Position numbers and translations under genes: made by a program | The notes under the pieces: generated by a model | Seen by the model: only the letters and a program-made list of their open reading frames with translations | Databases searched by the model: none | What the model was told of the DNA's origin: nothing | NCBI GenBank assembly: GCA_013398295.1 | Contig: VZSF01001354.1 | Coordinates: 372,001-436,000 of the forward strand | DNA: 64,000 bases | Origin: Chionis minor | Taxonomy: Eukaryota; Chordata; Aves; Charadriiformes; Chionididae | Direction of reading: 5' to 3' | Shown here: one piece after another, positions 1-13,634 of the stretch | Layout of the letters: every line of letters starts with the position of its first letter | Numbering within the stretch: the stretch's first letter is position 1

Positions 1-3000
1 GAATTTTCAGAGCTGTGCAGTTATTTGCTGACCTTTTCCACCCAAGCTTCACTGCCCCTAAAGGACACCCAATTAGGATGTTTGGTGAGGCAGATGTATT
101 CTCAGACTCAGAGGACTGTACTTGCTTATGAGCATCATCCTTATATGCTGCATAATATATTTAAAGCAGTGGTGATTAAAGCCACCAAAAATAAAGCTCC
201 CACACATTCCACTGTATGATGTTATCTATCCTCAAGTTTGGGGGCGATACTGAGGCATTTCAAACACACCAGAAACTATATACATAGGGAAGTCCTATAG
301 AATTTCACTCATATTCATGTTTCTGTAGGCTTTTGAACCACTCTGTAGAATTCAGTAGGGACCCTCCTCTGCAGAGCAGGGCAGTGGAGGTGGCACTGAC
401 GTGACATACTGCAGCTGTCCCAGGGAGAGAAATGCTGGCATTACTGGCATTACTGGCATTGCAGGCTGGCATTACTGAATCTGCCAGAGATGTTTCTGGA
501 CCCAAGAAAAATTTATGTGTCCTCTTCCTGCTTGACAGCATGCTGTGCTGAAAGCTCCAGTGTAACGATGGTTGCAACCAAAAGTGTCACAGAATGGGGG
601 CTCACAGAGATACGCAGCCAGAGGCAGGGTTTGGTGCAGATGGGAGCTAGCTAAGCAAGAGGGACTCCCAAAGCTGCAGTAACGTCGTGGGTACAGGAAT
701 GGCTATTTTGATGACAGGAAAACTTGTCAAGGTGGCTGCAGCAACGGATTCACAGGATGGAGGAAGTCTTGGCACTGCTGAGGACCGGGCTGTACCTGTG
801 CTGAGGGCAGGGAGAGGATGCGTGCAGCATGATGGAAACAAAAAGGAACACGCCGTGTCTTAAATGTGCTCGTTTTGTCCCAGGCAGGCATGCCAACTGG
901 GCGGCACTGGGCGCTGGCTCAGCTGGTGGCCTGCAGAGCAGGGCAGAACTTCAGGGGACACGCCTGGGGCTGATGCCAGAGACCCTCCATGGGGTGGAGA
1001 ATGCACCGTCTTCATCTCCAGGTCCAAGCCCTGCCGAAGTGTTATAAAGAAGGGAGTGCAACTCCCTCGTTGTAGCAGGATTTGGGGTAAGAAACAGAAA
1101 AGGCCTCACTTTTTCTTTGGCTCTGGAAAGCAGGCTGCCCTCGTGAAAGGAGAGTGGGGCTGGAGGTCTCACTTACGCTGTCTCCTGCGGGCACACAGCT
1201 CCGCCAGGGAGCAGGTAGCCCCGAGTACTTGAGCTCAGTGGAACTGGGGAAAGAAGCCCACAGCGGGAAGCGACAAAAGTGATCATGAAGGCACCAATTC
1301 TTGACTTACAAGAGGATGGTGCTTTCCAGCCAGCCTTCCCCCATTTGGTGAAACAGCCTGCATTACCCTACTGAGTATCAACGATATGGAGCACACAACG
1401 ACCGCCCGCTTTTCACCTTTAGAGCCATCGCACTGAACTTGCTCAGTATCATTTTGTAGAGAGTGCAAAAGAAAAGTACTGCATAAATGGCTGAAGCCCA
1501 TTCCTCTTTAGTGACACAGATGCAAAAAGGTCAGTGGTGGCAAGCTATGGGTGGTTCTTCATTTTTTCCTATGTGCCAGGTGAAAATAAGTCCTATGACT
1601 TTGCATAGGACCATGGGAAAATTAAGAAAGGGCAACAATTAAATGGCTGATTCTGCAATATGTCTTTCAAACATCCCGAAGCTTCATCCTCACTGGAAAA
1701 ACAAGTAGCCAAAGACAGCAAACCAGGGACACAGTCCTGATCGGGTTACTGACCTGGGTGCCTTTTGCCCAGGCAAATAAACATTAATGGAGTCAGCATG
1801 ACACCTCACAAGAATAAACTTTACCCTCGTACAGGAAGAGGCTGGCAAGTAAAGTTAAATTTTAGATAATCTTTTGCTACCTCCCATTCAATATAACAAT
1901 TCTTGTACACTAAAAGAGAGGGAGATGAGATGTGATATTGTGTGCTTGTGAGATATACAAAACAGGCTCCTGTTTTTTTATACTAAATTGCAGTAATTTA
2001 TTACACTGAATGCCTCTGACAATAATTTAAAATCTGAAGGATAAAAACTGAGGCAAACTTTCTGGCAGTTGCTGCTATCAGTCAATGGCTGAGTCAGCCA
2101 ATGGCAGTGTGTGGTGCTTTGGGGGGAAGATAACTTTAACCTGCACTGAAAAACAAATCTCCAGAACGGTGGGGGCAAAAAAAATCATTATTGATTTTTC
2201 ACTCTGCCACATCATGGGAATAAGTCCACTAGTGGGTGCAGTGGGAAGGAGTTCACACCTGCTGCAGAAAGAAACAGAAATTGATACCCATTGCTCAGCT
2301 TATCTGAAGTGCTGAGTAGGTTTGAGTCATTAATAATTACCACTGTGCATCAAGGAAATAATTGCTTCTGTTAGCACGTGGTTCAGGAGACTTTTCGTTT
2401 CTGTGCTGTGAAGGCTATGATGTGAAAGTTACTTTTTAGGCAGAGCTTTGATGAGGGGCTGGGAGAATCCTGAAGCACCCCGAAAATGACAGGACTGGAA
2501 GAAGGCTGGAGGAGAGGTGAAGGAACGGGGCATTTTCAGACCCACTGCACCTCTCCGGCAGCGTGCTCTGCTCCCGTCCACAGTTATGCACAGTAGTGCA
2601 ATTTTGTCACCCACCACTCTCCCGTTCCCGAGCACGTACAGCATACCAATTACCTGTTGTGGTGACAGCCGTAATAAATTTACTGTCACTTTTAAAAAAA
2701 AATAAAAATCAGAAAATGGTTGTCAGTAAATGTGGGTGAAAAAGGCAAGGGAATTTGAAACCTGGGACTTTTTGTTAGGTCTTTTCCACCTCCTCCCCAC
2801 CCTGACATCGCTTTCTAGACATCTATACACGTATTTAAAAATACGCACAATTTTTGCCGTCTCTTATCAGACATTTCAACAACACTGCTAACAACGCCGG
2901 CCCCGCAGGGATAAATTGGATATGACATTGAGAGAATCGGTCTGCCGGTACAATCCCAGGCAGTTCTGTTGAAGTCAATTGACCCGTTTCAATCCACACC

Positions 3001-4489
3001 TGCTGAGCCTTTCTTTCCTGCAGAATTGACCCTCTCATTTCACACCTCCCACAGTGCGCGAGAGCGAGCAGGGGGTTTCTGGCCTGCCGTGGGAGACACT
3101 GCAAGCGGAGGCACAATAAAAGAGACCATTAACCACCCGAGCCCATCGCTTTTGGTGGTGGTGTGGCTGCCTGCTTGTACAGTGCCTTTGCGCAACAGGG
3201 GCCCCCCGAGGATGTTGCTCCTGAGGGGCTCAGCAGCTTAATGACTTCATATTTGCATTTTTGCAGCACTAACGGACCTTAAGCCGGGAGGGCTTAGTCC
3301 CCCCGGTGCTGCACAAACACAGTCTGAGGACTCAAGTTGCAGAATACCTTCTCCACCGTACCCACAGCTCTGCAAAAATTATCCAGTCTTCTCTGACAGG
3401 CGATCCTCTGAGCTGTCAAACCCTGCCTCACACGTTCGGCACTCAAAATTTAAAATCTTAAATAAAAGAAGTATTTTTGGGAAGCTAAATGTATTCTACA
3501 GATGAGAAAAGCTATTTTTAAGTATCTAATTAGTCACACTTGATAATAATAATAGCATTACTTGGATTGTGCTGTGTTATTAATATTATGCAAAATCCTA
3601 GATATCAGTTGTGACATTATCTTCTCTTTTTTATTGCTAGAACAGAATTTCACCAAACAATAATTTGCCACATAAGCTCTTTTTTGTTTTGGTTTTTTTT
3701 TTTAATTTTACCTCTCATTATGTAAAGACCTAAGTGTACCCATGTTAGAGGAGGAGCAGGAAGGAGCAGAAACCCTGGCAGGAGATGCCAGGTGTGGACC
3801 CCACGCTGCCTGGAGAACACTGAGCGAGATGGCTAGTGGGTTTTTTTTTTCAGAAACTTTAATTTGCAAACACCATTGCTCAGCGCCGACCCCTCCAGAA
3901 GGGCAGTGCATGCACTAACCGTCGCCTTCCGCGTTACAAGACTCAAACCAGTTGAGCTGCAGAGAGGGGGGTGGTGGTGTGCTGGGAACCTGCTGCTCCC
4001 GTTTTTTGGGGGCGAGTTGGAAGCCCCTGGTGCAGGAGCCAGACAGTGGAGGAGGAGGACACAGAGACAAACTCTGGTGGCCACGGGCAGCTGTTGTTCA
4101 GGTGGCGAGATGTCCTGTCCCTGGGGAGAAGGTGCCTGCCCCAGGCAGGGGTCCCCCCACCCCGTGGGCACACACCAGGGGCAGTACCAGGGGCTGCACA
4201 TGCAGACATCGGAATGGGAGCCAGGGAAAACATTTCCTCTGGTCCTCAGGCCTTTGAAACACCAGATCTTGTTGGTCCTCCGTGTCACACCACAGGGTAC
4301 ACGTGCCAGCACTGTCTGGGAACCTTCCACCAACTTTAGTAACAGTGGACTTTGTTTTTCATGCTGTTTAGTTTAGCATCCCACCCTCTGTTCTGCAGAA
4401 AATACCTCTTTTCTTTCTCAGAAATAATATTTGTTAGTTTAGGTAGATATTTATGCCTTTAACCAAAGATTTTAGTTGAATTTTTTTCT
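1..4489. other. Unique non-coding DNA, no gene seen
   Basis: I find no exon, RNA gene or recognisable transposon here apart from the minisatellite at 435-474. GC-rich patches at about 830-1240 and 3830-4380 stay open in several frames on both strands (up to 170 codons), but the translations are low-complexity, rich in Pro, Gly, Ser, Trp and Cys, disagree between frames and match no domain I know. This is what stop-poor GC-rich DNA gives by chance. From 3,240 to 3,700 the sequence is A/T-rich with short T runs. Confidence 0.6.
435..474. repeat. Short 9-bp minisatellite (CTGGCATTA)n
   Basis: Three consecutive 9-bp units begin at 435, 444 and 453 (the third ends in G instead of A). A fourth copy follows at 466 after a 4-bp interruption. 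The array is too short to imply a function. Confidence 0.8.
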
Positions 4490-5290
4490 CCTTGCTGAGG
4501 CAGCCATCCTCCTGGCAAAGATACATTTGCCCCACTTAGTGGAGTGGACCTCATCTCTCACGAGCAGACGCTGACCTCCAAACAGGATCCTGTGGTCCAA
4601 AACCAAACCCTGTGGCTGACAACAGCTCTGCAACAGTTGTTGTCAGGCGGTACCACTGCCCTTGTCCTCCTCGCACCCCCTCACCTCTCTGAGAAGCCTG
4701 AGGATATCATCTGGGTCCCCATGCCCCTGACGGTCACCCCAGAGCTGTGTAGTCACCTTTGATGCTTTCCAGGTTTCCCCGGCAGTATCATTGGTGCCCA
4801 CAGGTAGGAACATCACGGGGTACTAGTCATATGGTTGGACAAGCCTCAGCGGTCTTCCCACAACATCGCAGATTTGGGTGCCCAGCAAGCAGCAACCTTC
4901 TGTAGACATCAGGTCCGGTGGGCAGGTGGGTGTCTCTGTCTCCTGCCGCAGGGAGGACACCCATTACTGCCACTCGCTGCGTCCTGCGTGGTGGTCTTGC
5001 GTGGTTCAGGGTCAGCAGGCACAGATGCTTCTCCTGAAAGCATACCCAGCTCCTCCTCAGCCCTGAGGGCAGTGAACCTATGTCATAGCTACAGGCTCTC
5101 AGACAGAGCAGGGGCCTTCCTCTTGGTGCCAGAAGTCACCAGCTTCCATCCTGTGCTTTCCCCAGAGGCTGCATTTGCCATTCTGCTGGGGACAGACTCT
5201 GCCTGCATCTCCACTGCAACTAGGGTCTGAGCCTCTTGAAGCCGTTGCGTGTCTGAGAAGATCCTGTCCATCTCTCTCACTTCTCCTTCA
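4490..5290 (-). mobile_element. CR1 LINE fossil: first-ORF (SGNH/GDSL esterase-like) region
   Basis: Read on the minus strand this matches my recollection of the region of CR1 retrotransposons that encodes an esterase-like (SGNH/GDSL hydrolase) domain. The N-terminal side is an open frame at 5280-5089 with a charged helical start (REMDRIFSDTQRLQEAQ). A PVGTNDTA block lies at 4804-4781, corresponding to the Asn-containing block III of the SGNH fold. A DxxH block (DEVH) lies at 4555-4544, where the catalytic Asp and His are expected. The block expected to read GDS, which holds the nucleophile, reads GVL near 4964-4953, so the Ser is lost. Stops and at least one frameshift, near 4935, separate these blocks. 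No reverse transcriptase part or CR1 3' end is attached. It is a dead fragment. The assignment comes from motif order and a characteristic region near 4860-4950 and is fairly secure, but the edges are approximate. Confidence 0.7.
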
Positions 5291-8200
5291 TATTAATTTT
5301 CTTTTTTTAAATTTATTTTTAATATATGGGAGACGTTCTTGTCTTCTGCTGTGATTTCTTTATTACAAAGGGAGTGATGAGGCAATTACCTTGGGTGCCT
5401 GCATGGTAGGAGAGGTTGCATAAGCAGAAATCCCCTATTCAGCATAATCGTCTCTCAACCTGAGCAAAAGGCATTGGAAACATATTTGGCATGAAGTTGT
5501 CAAGCTAGTGTGCGGTTTTAGGGAAAAAAAATATTTTTCCATAAGGAAAACAAAAGGTCAACATACCATTTAAAGCTGGTTGAAAACCATGTTTAAGCTC
5601 AAGATAGGGCCGGTAGTTTCAATGGAAAGAATGTAGCTGAAGAAAGCATCTTTGTCAGACAAATCAAATGCTCCCATTTGGCCTGAGTGCGCTTTTGGAG
5701 TGCAGCAGAGGAAAGGGAGGGGAGAAGTGGGACGTGACAGGAGATACAATTTTCCTAGCACTTTGTAAACTAAGGCAGAATGAGAGGATGGAGGACACAA
5801 AACACATTTTCCGTGCGGTATTTGGGAGTACTCCTCTGTGAAATGTTCAACACTCTGCCAAAAAAAATTTGACTGTTGAAGCCAAGTATTTTCTGACCAG
5901 CATTAATGTCCAACCCTGCACTAACTCTGCAGAAAACGTACCCCAGACATGCACAGGACACTCTCCCTGGCTCCCTTACCACTGCTAAAAGACTGATCTG
6001 GGTAACCTGTGCCTCGCCATGGCTCACAGAGAGCGTGCAAGAAAAGCAGGGTTGTATTTTCTTTATACAACATAGGGGTCCCAACAGATTTTTGGCACTT
6101 TGAAAACAAAACACAAAACAAATTTGTGGACTGGTTGAAATGACGGTTTGGGCAGGGTGAAGGAGACACAAGGACACAAGTCAGGAGATGGGCTGCTGTG
6201 TCCTGTATCCGCGTTGCTCCAAGTGGATGAATTATGTTGGGTATGCTTGTTAGTTGCACAAGAATGTCTGCCCCTTTTCAAAAGGCAAGAGATGATTGCA
6301 AGAGTTGACGTACTTAACGCTGTGCGACCGATCCTGCTACCTGAAAAGGCTCAGCCAGTTGTGCCTGAGAATCAGTTGAACAAAATCAGATGAACTGGAA
6401 AGCATGTGCGTGCTTTAGAGTAAAAGGAGAAAAGTATCCGGACTCACGTGGTTGTCGTCTCAGGCACTGCATATTCAGAAATACATTGCGAGCTATCTGC
6501 TTGGCCAGCAGGATGGCTGGGTGTCCTCAGATAACCCCGCAGGGCATGCCAGGCCGTGGTTGGAAGAGAGCTCAACCCTGCTTAAAGGTCCGTAGGGTCC
6601 TTGTTGTCCCAAGTTCTGCCCGGGCAGCTGACAAAGTTCTGCGCATTGTGTGGCTGCGAACGCGGTGGGCTCCGGCACTGTTCCACCGGGGAACAGGACA
6701 TCCGTGCCCATGCTGCCTCACTGGAAGTATGAATCCGGCTTTATTCAGAGTGGTTTGTGAGTGCCACGTGGCGTCCCCGTGACCAGCCGCACAATACGCA
6801 CTGGGACTGGCCTTGGAGGGCTGGAGCTGGCAGCTCCGCAACGGGTCTGATCTGCCAGGTGAGAAGGGAGACCCCGTGGTACTCCGGCAATGTGTGCGGC
6901 TTTCCTCTGTTCCTGCTGGGCGACGAGAACAGACCGTCGTACCTGAACGCTGGGGCAGGGCGTACAACGCTTTCAACATCTGAAATGTTTTCTCTCATCA
7001 TGTCCAGATTTACTCTGCCGTCAAGCCTGTCCATGTCTTGATCCCAGCCAGCAGTACGCATTGTGAAGATTTACTGCCTCCTTACTAGTCTTGCGCAGCA
7101 GCAGTCCTGAGTCCTGACAGTGTGAGGGATTAGTTTGGAGCCACAAGGGATGAAGCCATGGCATGTATTTTCCCCACGGCACTCCTGGAGTCTCCCTGCA
7201 GACCCCAGATGCCTTGCTTGTGCAACACAGGCTTTGGGCAGCAGCTTGAGTTGGATCTCCCTTGGTTTGGGGGCAGAACTGGAGAGCTACGTGGTTGAAG
7301 GAATATTTGTTAAGAGACTGTAACCCCCAAGTGATCGCAAGGGCTATCAACAGATAGACATTGGCTGTGCCCTCCATAGCTTAATCCCAAAGCTCCACTG
7401 CTGATTACACAGGCCCTTTCTTTTTCCTCCCAGTTGCAGGCAGAGAGCTCACAGGTATATAAAATACTGCAGAGTCATGATCCTTCAGTTACAACTTTAC
7501 TTGGAATTCCCACGAGGGCAGACTACAAAAGAAGTATTTTGAAGACTTTACTTGCATAAGACGCCAAGTCAGCCTGACAGAATTAGTGAGGCCAACACAA
7601 CTTCTCTCTCTACCCTGGCAAGGGTTTTAGAAGATCCTTAGCATCAATTTTGTCGGTCTAGAGGTGACATGCCATCCAAAAGTCATACATACTTGTGAAG
7701 ACACACTGCTGTCCCTAAGAAGAAGGATGTCTGTTCAAGGAATAAACCTCTCTGAGCTCTGTTCTGCAGCCTCCCAGGACTCAAGTTACAAACAAGAATG
7801 AAAAAATAACCAATTAGAAAAAGTAGTCTCATAATCGTGTCACGCTTGAGACTGCTATTACTTTACGTTTCTTCGTTTTGATCTTCCACTGTCGACTTTC
7901 AAAGATGCTATGCCCTATCACCTTGTCACTAGGTGGTCCGTGGGGGCAGTGCCTGCTTTGCCAAACTGGCACAAGGGGTTGAGGACTGCTGCCCAGCCAT
8001 CCTGAGGGCTGTGTCTGCAGGTGTGCCTGACCCACACAGCAAGCACCTGCTGCCACCCCACTGATAGGTGTGACCACCTGGACTTTGATGGCGCCAGGGA
8101 TGGAGAGCTGCTCATCTTACAGCGATGGGTTTGCAGCAAGCTGCTCTGCCTACTGCTGTGAGGAGTCATGTGCCTGGGAGGGCAGGAATGTGGTGGGCTA

Positions 8201-9602
8201 GTGCGAACCCACATCATCCATCATGGTGTTATCTCTGTTCCACTTCATCGACTCACTCCTGTTGCTTCTGGCTTGTGATAGCTGGAAATTTGATCTCCTG
8301 TTATGTTTAATGCAGGTTCTCTTGCTTTTCTACTAGAGGATCAAAGAGAGGATGTCTCAAATAAAGCACATGGGATCAGCCTGCATCCTAATAAACAAGT
8401 TGGCTCACAACTTGGAAATGAAACATTTCCTTTCAGGTGCAATCATGTGTGCGGGTATGTCTTTGTCCAGTGATTACCTTACAGAAGGTACCACATGAGG
8501 CACAATTCATTGAGTGGGTTCATTCTATTTTGCTTGACAGTGTCTTTCTTCTTTTGTCAAAATTACCGGATAATTTTGCCCTCTGCTCTTCCTCTGCTTG
8601 AAATGCCATGATGTAACATTTTCTGTTGTCATCCTAGTGACTAAATTAGTTGGTAATCCCTTGTCACTGCTCCAGGGACTACGCCTGGAGTAGAGGAGGA
8701 GGGCAGGTGGCATGGGCTGGTGCTTTCACAGCACGTGCTTGCCTCTTCAAAGCACAAGAATACACCAGTGACAGGTATCAAAATGCCGGTAAGACTAGCA
8801 TTTTGTTGCCTGACTGCCATGGGTTTTGAGGCCCTGCACCGTCAGTAGGATAAGGAGGTTCTTTGAAACTTGTTCACAGGTTTGATTTAAAAAGCAACAC
8901 TCTTCTAATAATGGCTGGAATCATTGTGGCAATTGTACTTTTCTATAGGGCCTTCAAATTTGTAAACGTGACTCTTACATAGCTTTGTGGAAAACTCTAA
9001 GAATGACCTGTCCTGATGCCTGTTTGGATTGGTAGTCTCGCTTGGCACATGCCATCCAAAGCCAGGACCGTGCTTGTGTTGTCAATCACGTGTGCTTTAA
9101 GAACAGTTCCAATTGCCCATTTCCCTCCCATCCAGTCCTGGCTCTGCACCCACCACCACCTAACTCTGCAGCACAGGCTTTCACCCGAGAGGTGGTATGG
9201 GAGATGCTGGCCGCCTCACTATCCCTTGAGTCTTTCCATGAAGACGGAGAATGAACCATCACTTTTATCTGTCATCCCAGGCTGAAGGATTGCGTTCTGC
9301 CTGCCTAAATCCCGTCCTCCACAGTTTTAATTAGATATGGTTTCCCTCCTGCTGTCCTGGTAGTTAAGCTGGGTTTGCTGTGCACAGCGATGCAGTCACA
9401 GTATCCCACATCAGAGGGGGTCCCCGACACCGTGGCAGGCACAGCAGCTCCTCTCAGGTACTGGCTTGCACATGTGTGTGCTTGCTGCCCACTCAGGTGT
9501 ATGGCATCGCGCCACACTCGTGTGCTTATAGAAGCAGAGCTTCACCTCCATTCTGGGGGTGAGCTTCTGTGGCAGATGAGTCACCTATACGCCTAGCTGA
9601 AT
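5291..9602. other. Unique non-coding DNA, no gene seen
   Basis: There is no recognisable exon, RNA gene or repeat. Open frames of 90-135 codons occur on both strands at about 5770-7380, but they overlap one another antisense and show no domain or membrane pattern. Base composition is ordinary for the window. Confidence 0.55.
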
Positions 9603-9940
9603 TATGGAATCACAGAATCACTTGGGTTGGAAGAGGCCTTTGGGATCATCGAGTCCAACCATAAACCTCACACTGCTAAACCACCCCTAACCCATGTCCC
9701 TCAGCACCACCTCTACCTGTCTTTAAATACCTCCAGGGATGGTGATTCCACTGCTTCCCTGGGCAGCCTGTTCCAATGCTTGACAACCCTTTCTGTAAAG
9801 AAGTTTTTCCTAATATCCAACCTAAACCTCCCCTGGCACAACTCGAGGCCATTTCCTCTGGTCCTGTCGCTTGTTACTTGGGTGAAGAGATTGACCCCTA
9901 CCTCACTATAACCTCCTTTCAGGTAGTTGTAGAGAGAATT
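9603..9940 (-). mobile_element. CR1 LINE, 5'-truncated 3' end
   Basis: On the minus strand this reads as the last part of CR1. It contains the C-terminal end of the second ORF (frame at 9952-9713, including [20 protein letters not shown], the usual [22 protein letters not shown] CR1 tail), then the 3' untranslated region with the TCCAACC...GATTCTGTGATTCC ending at about 9603. No poly(A) is present, as expected for CR1. The 5' truncation near 9940 leaves about 340 bp, a typical length for avian CR1 copies. The tail frame is still open, so this copy is not very old, but it lacks any reverse transcriptase and is immobile. Confidence 0.92.
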
Positions 9941-10837
9941 CTGGAGGACCATCTTTTATCCTAGTCAGATCTCACAAATCTCACATAATTTCAGCTCTGG
10001 CATCACAAGGGCATCTCTTTTCCTGGGCCTTCAACATGATGACCTTTGTATTTGCGTTCCCTATATTATAATTACCACACCTATAGTCATACACATGCTG
10101 TTCTTGTCATCTTGCACCTCACAGCTACTCAGAACTGCTTCCTTTATGGTAGCATGGCTTTTTATGAGGTAATGTTCGTTCTTAGCTAGGGAATTAACCT
10201 GGGGCTGCCTAAAATTGTACTGGTGTTGAGACAGTTCATTCCTCTGTTTGAATGCCTTCAGACACGGTTTTTAACTTACTCACAAGCACAGTGGCTGCTT
10301 TTCCCATTATGCCATGAAGAACGTGGGTTTTTGGGAGCTGGAGAACAGCAAAGACTGCTAGGATGAGGCTTTAAGGGTGTTGACATTTTTGTTAAATGCA
10401 GCTTGGCATTGGGATGATACAGGTGGGAATTTACTGGCAGCCTTTCCTTTTAGTGTTTCGCTTACCACTCAAAGAGCAGTGGCTTCATGCAACTATTAGC
10501 TTACCGAGTAGATTAAACCAACACCCTACATCAACAGAGGACCAACTTTCCCTACCGTGAAAAAAATTATTCTTGTGCATTTCAGTATCAATCATTAGAA
10601 ATTCACAGAAGCTCTTTTCTGAAGAAAGAGGGAGGATAGATCTCTTTTATGAAGCGGCTGCAGTTCATTATTTCGTTGAGGGTACAGACCTCCTGTTATG
10701 CAAAGGAAAAGTACTCATCAATAATCAGAGTTTACTTTTTCTGTGAATATACTTACTGGAGCTGGCAGAAAGCCAGTCTCCTCCAAGACAACTTGAAGTC
10801 AGCTCCTTCACATGGAGAAATGACACTTTACTGTGTG

Positions 10838-10890
10838 ACTAATTAATTTCCTAATTAGCAGCTGGCAATCTGTTATTATTTTTAATTAAC
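10838..10890. promoter_or_regulatory. Candidate homeodomain-site cluster (TAATTA x3 plus CAGCTG)
   Basis: Three TAATTA homeodomain cores (10840-10845, 10852-10857, 10883-10888) and one CAGCTG E-box (10859-10864) fall within about 50 bp. Such clusters are common in developmental enhancers, but A/T-rich DNA produces TAATTA by chance. There is no conservation evidence here, so this is only a candidate. Confidence 0.22.
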
Positions 10891-13608
10891 TGATCCACCT
10901 AGGCTCAGTCTAAAACAAGCAACTGTTTATCATTAATGTAGAAGTCAGTTCCTGATATTTATATGTTAAGCCCAGCTAATGTAAAAAGTGAGCCCTACAA
11001 GGGCTGTACAAGGCCTGTGCACGACCGTATACGTTTGCATGCAAGTATTTGTGTGCAAAAGCCCTCATACTGATATAAACCCCACCTGATTCCTGCATGC
11101 ATTTTTCAGTATGGCTTTCAGCTCATGTCTTTTCTGAATGTTTCTTGCAGGTGGTTCACTATCTGCGTAGGTATAAATCAAGCTATGGGTGTAGTTTTGC
11201 CATGGAATGCCTGTATGTTCTCCTTATTAGTTTATTAAATGTAAAACCCTCTAAGGTAAGTTTTGCTCTGAGGCACATTGACAATAGTTTGTGTAAACGA
11301 GTACAGCCTGATTTGAAAGCAGACTGAGGAGCTTGGTTGAATCCAATCGGTTGATCCCAACAGGCTCTGTTTGTGCAGCTGTGGCTTTTTACAAACTTGC
11401 TGCGTCATGTAAGTACCATATAAATATAACTTACTGAGAAGTACAACGGGCCATAAGTCCTGGAGCAACTGAAGAGATATTAATAGAAAAGTGGTCTACA
11501 GCAGCCCGAGCTATATTAGACCGGGTCCCTGTCTGCCTGAAACCTGGCAAGTAGAGGCTCTCTGGGAGATTTATTCCTATGGGGGAAAGGGCGGTGGGAG
11601 GAGTGGCAGGACTGGGTCTCTGATCAGAAGGAAAATAAATTCTTGAGAAGTAGCCACAGGAGATGGGAAAGCAGACCCCCACACCAGCCCTGTCCACTGT
11701 TTGCTTTTGTTTCCTCTGGTCTTCTGCAGCGCGGGTGCTTCCGGAGGCTTGGACGGGGTGCTGGGTCCGTAACACCATGGGAGGGAAGCACCTGCCACGT
11801 GCAGAGCGCCCAGCGGGGCCAGGAGACCACGGGTCTCCTCCAGAGCCCAGAGAGAGGAGAGGGATGGCGGGTGACCAATGGAGACATCTCCTTTCCTGCT
11901 AACCTCTGTCTGCATGCTCGCCCTCGTCCGTCCCCCACCTGGTTGCCCTGTCTGACACGCAGACCCCAGCTCACTGGCCCAGCAGCGTGCCACCAAGTTT
12001 CCTTGAGTCCCAACTGGGTCCTGGAAAGGCATGTGGATTCCCAGCGCCAGTGGGGTGTAAAGCAGCCTCAAAAACCTACAACAGCAGCTACTGCTCATTC
12101 GGAGAGTGGGAAGCAGGGGTAACTAATTGTGGGCCAAACCTTGAATTTTTTTACAGCCTCTTGTCCTGGGGAGTTGCAGCTGGAGGGCCAGGAGTCACCT
12201 CCAGCAAGGTCTGGTTAGGAAGGTCACCGTAAGCAGTGGTTTGAACCCACCACATATGGACCTAGCTCCGAGTGGAGCCATATGGACGGTCTGTCCTAAA
12301 CCTCTGGATGCTTTCCATCTGCATCAGACGGGCACTGTGCTGGGCAATGCCAGGGCACCGTGGTCCAGCATGGAAAGGTCAGACGTAAGTCATGCCAGGC
12401 GAGTTTTCTGCAAGGGACAGCTTCACAGGAGGAAATCATTAACCTTGGTGGTACGGGTGGTCTTCCTACCAGCTAATGGTGCAGCTGTAAGGCCATGGCC
12501 AGAGAAGAGGTGGCAGGCAAGGCTACCCCTGCCTTGCGCAGGGGGCCGGTGCCAGCGTGTTCACCGTCCCCCAAGTGGGGAAAGACCTTTTCTTGCCCCT
12601 CCTGCCTCCCCAGCATTTTACATCTACCCAAAGTGCTTCATGAGATACTGGGCAGCTCATTATCTTTAATGGCTCTGACATCATTATCAGGCAGGGATTT
12701 ACTGAGAGGATAATGGGCTATTGTTTGCCACTTGCCTTTAGCACTAGCCCCATGGTGTGTGCACACCCAGTCACATAACTCACGGGATTGGGATTCTATA
12801 GTCTCCATTTCACCTTAGGGCTACAGTCCACATTTTTTAAACTACCCACTGCCTTGGTGTCTGGAACTTGTACTGGAAACATCGCTTGCTCTCCAAACAT
12901 CTTCTTCTTAGTGGGTGTTATGGAAATACCAGATTCTTTAGTGGCTGAGAAAAAAAGAGAATTTTCTTCTTTCTCATACCAGAAATACCAGAAGACGTTG
13001 AAATTTTCAGTGGATCTGCAGATGCAAGAATATTTTTTTCTATTTTTTTTGTTTGTTTGTTTTTAAACTAATGTCCCTAATCTTCTAGCCTAAACCAATT
13101 TTCAACCTATTTAATTTTTTTATTAATAAAATAAAATATTCCCAAGTCTATTTACTGTAATCAAAATCAGAATACACATTGGCATTTGGGTGGTACTTTT
13201 AATCTGTTTTTCTCCTTATATAATGACACACATCCCTGTTCAATTAGGTGACTCATCGTACATTTCATCAGCAGCGCGCTCTGAAAAACATAGCAAGATG
13301 CATTCCTAACAATTAAATACTCCTTTAAAAAGTTATAATCAATCAAGATTGATAGAAGGAAACAAGGTTAAGCCCCATTTATGTCATTTAAAATGATAGC
13401 GTGGTCTATTTCACTGCAGCACTCATTTTAAAAATGGCAGCATGGTTTGTGATTCATACCCATACCCCCCTGTCACATAATCACATGTTTAACTCCATTT
13501 AGCCACCTACATACATTGGCTTGCTTTTCACCTTTATTGTTTGCTCTTTCATGCTTCACCCAGGCTAATGCGGTCCCAGAGCTCTTCTAAAGTAGCAATA
13601 AAGACATG

Positions 13609-13634
13609 TTTATTTATTTATTTATTTATTTATA
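13609..13634. repeat. (TTTA)n microsatellite
   Basis: About six and a half uninterrupted TTTA units in A/T-rich DNA. It is a simple repeat with no attached retroelement that I can recognise. Confidence 0.95.

Noticed and set aside
3833..4376. Six overlapping frames of 96-170 codons on both strands
   Set aside because: Same reason: composition-driven open frames without recognisable protein features.
11577..12122. Overlapping open frames of 115-173 codons on both strands
   Set aside because: GC-rich, stop-poor DNA. The frames contradict each other, translations are low-complexity and no domain, start context or splice structure supports any of them.
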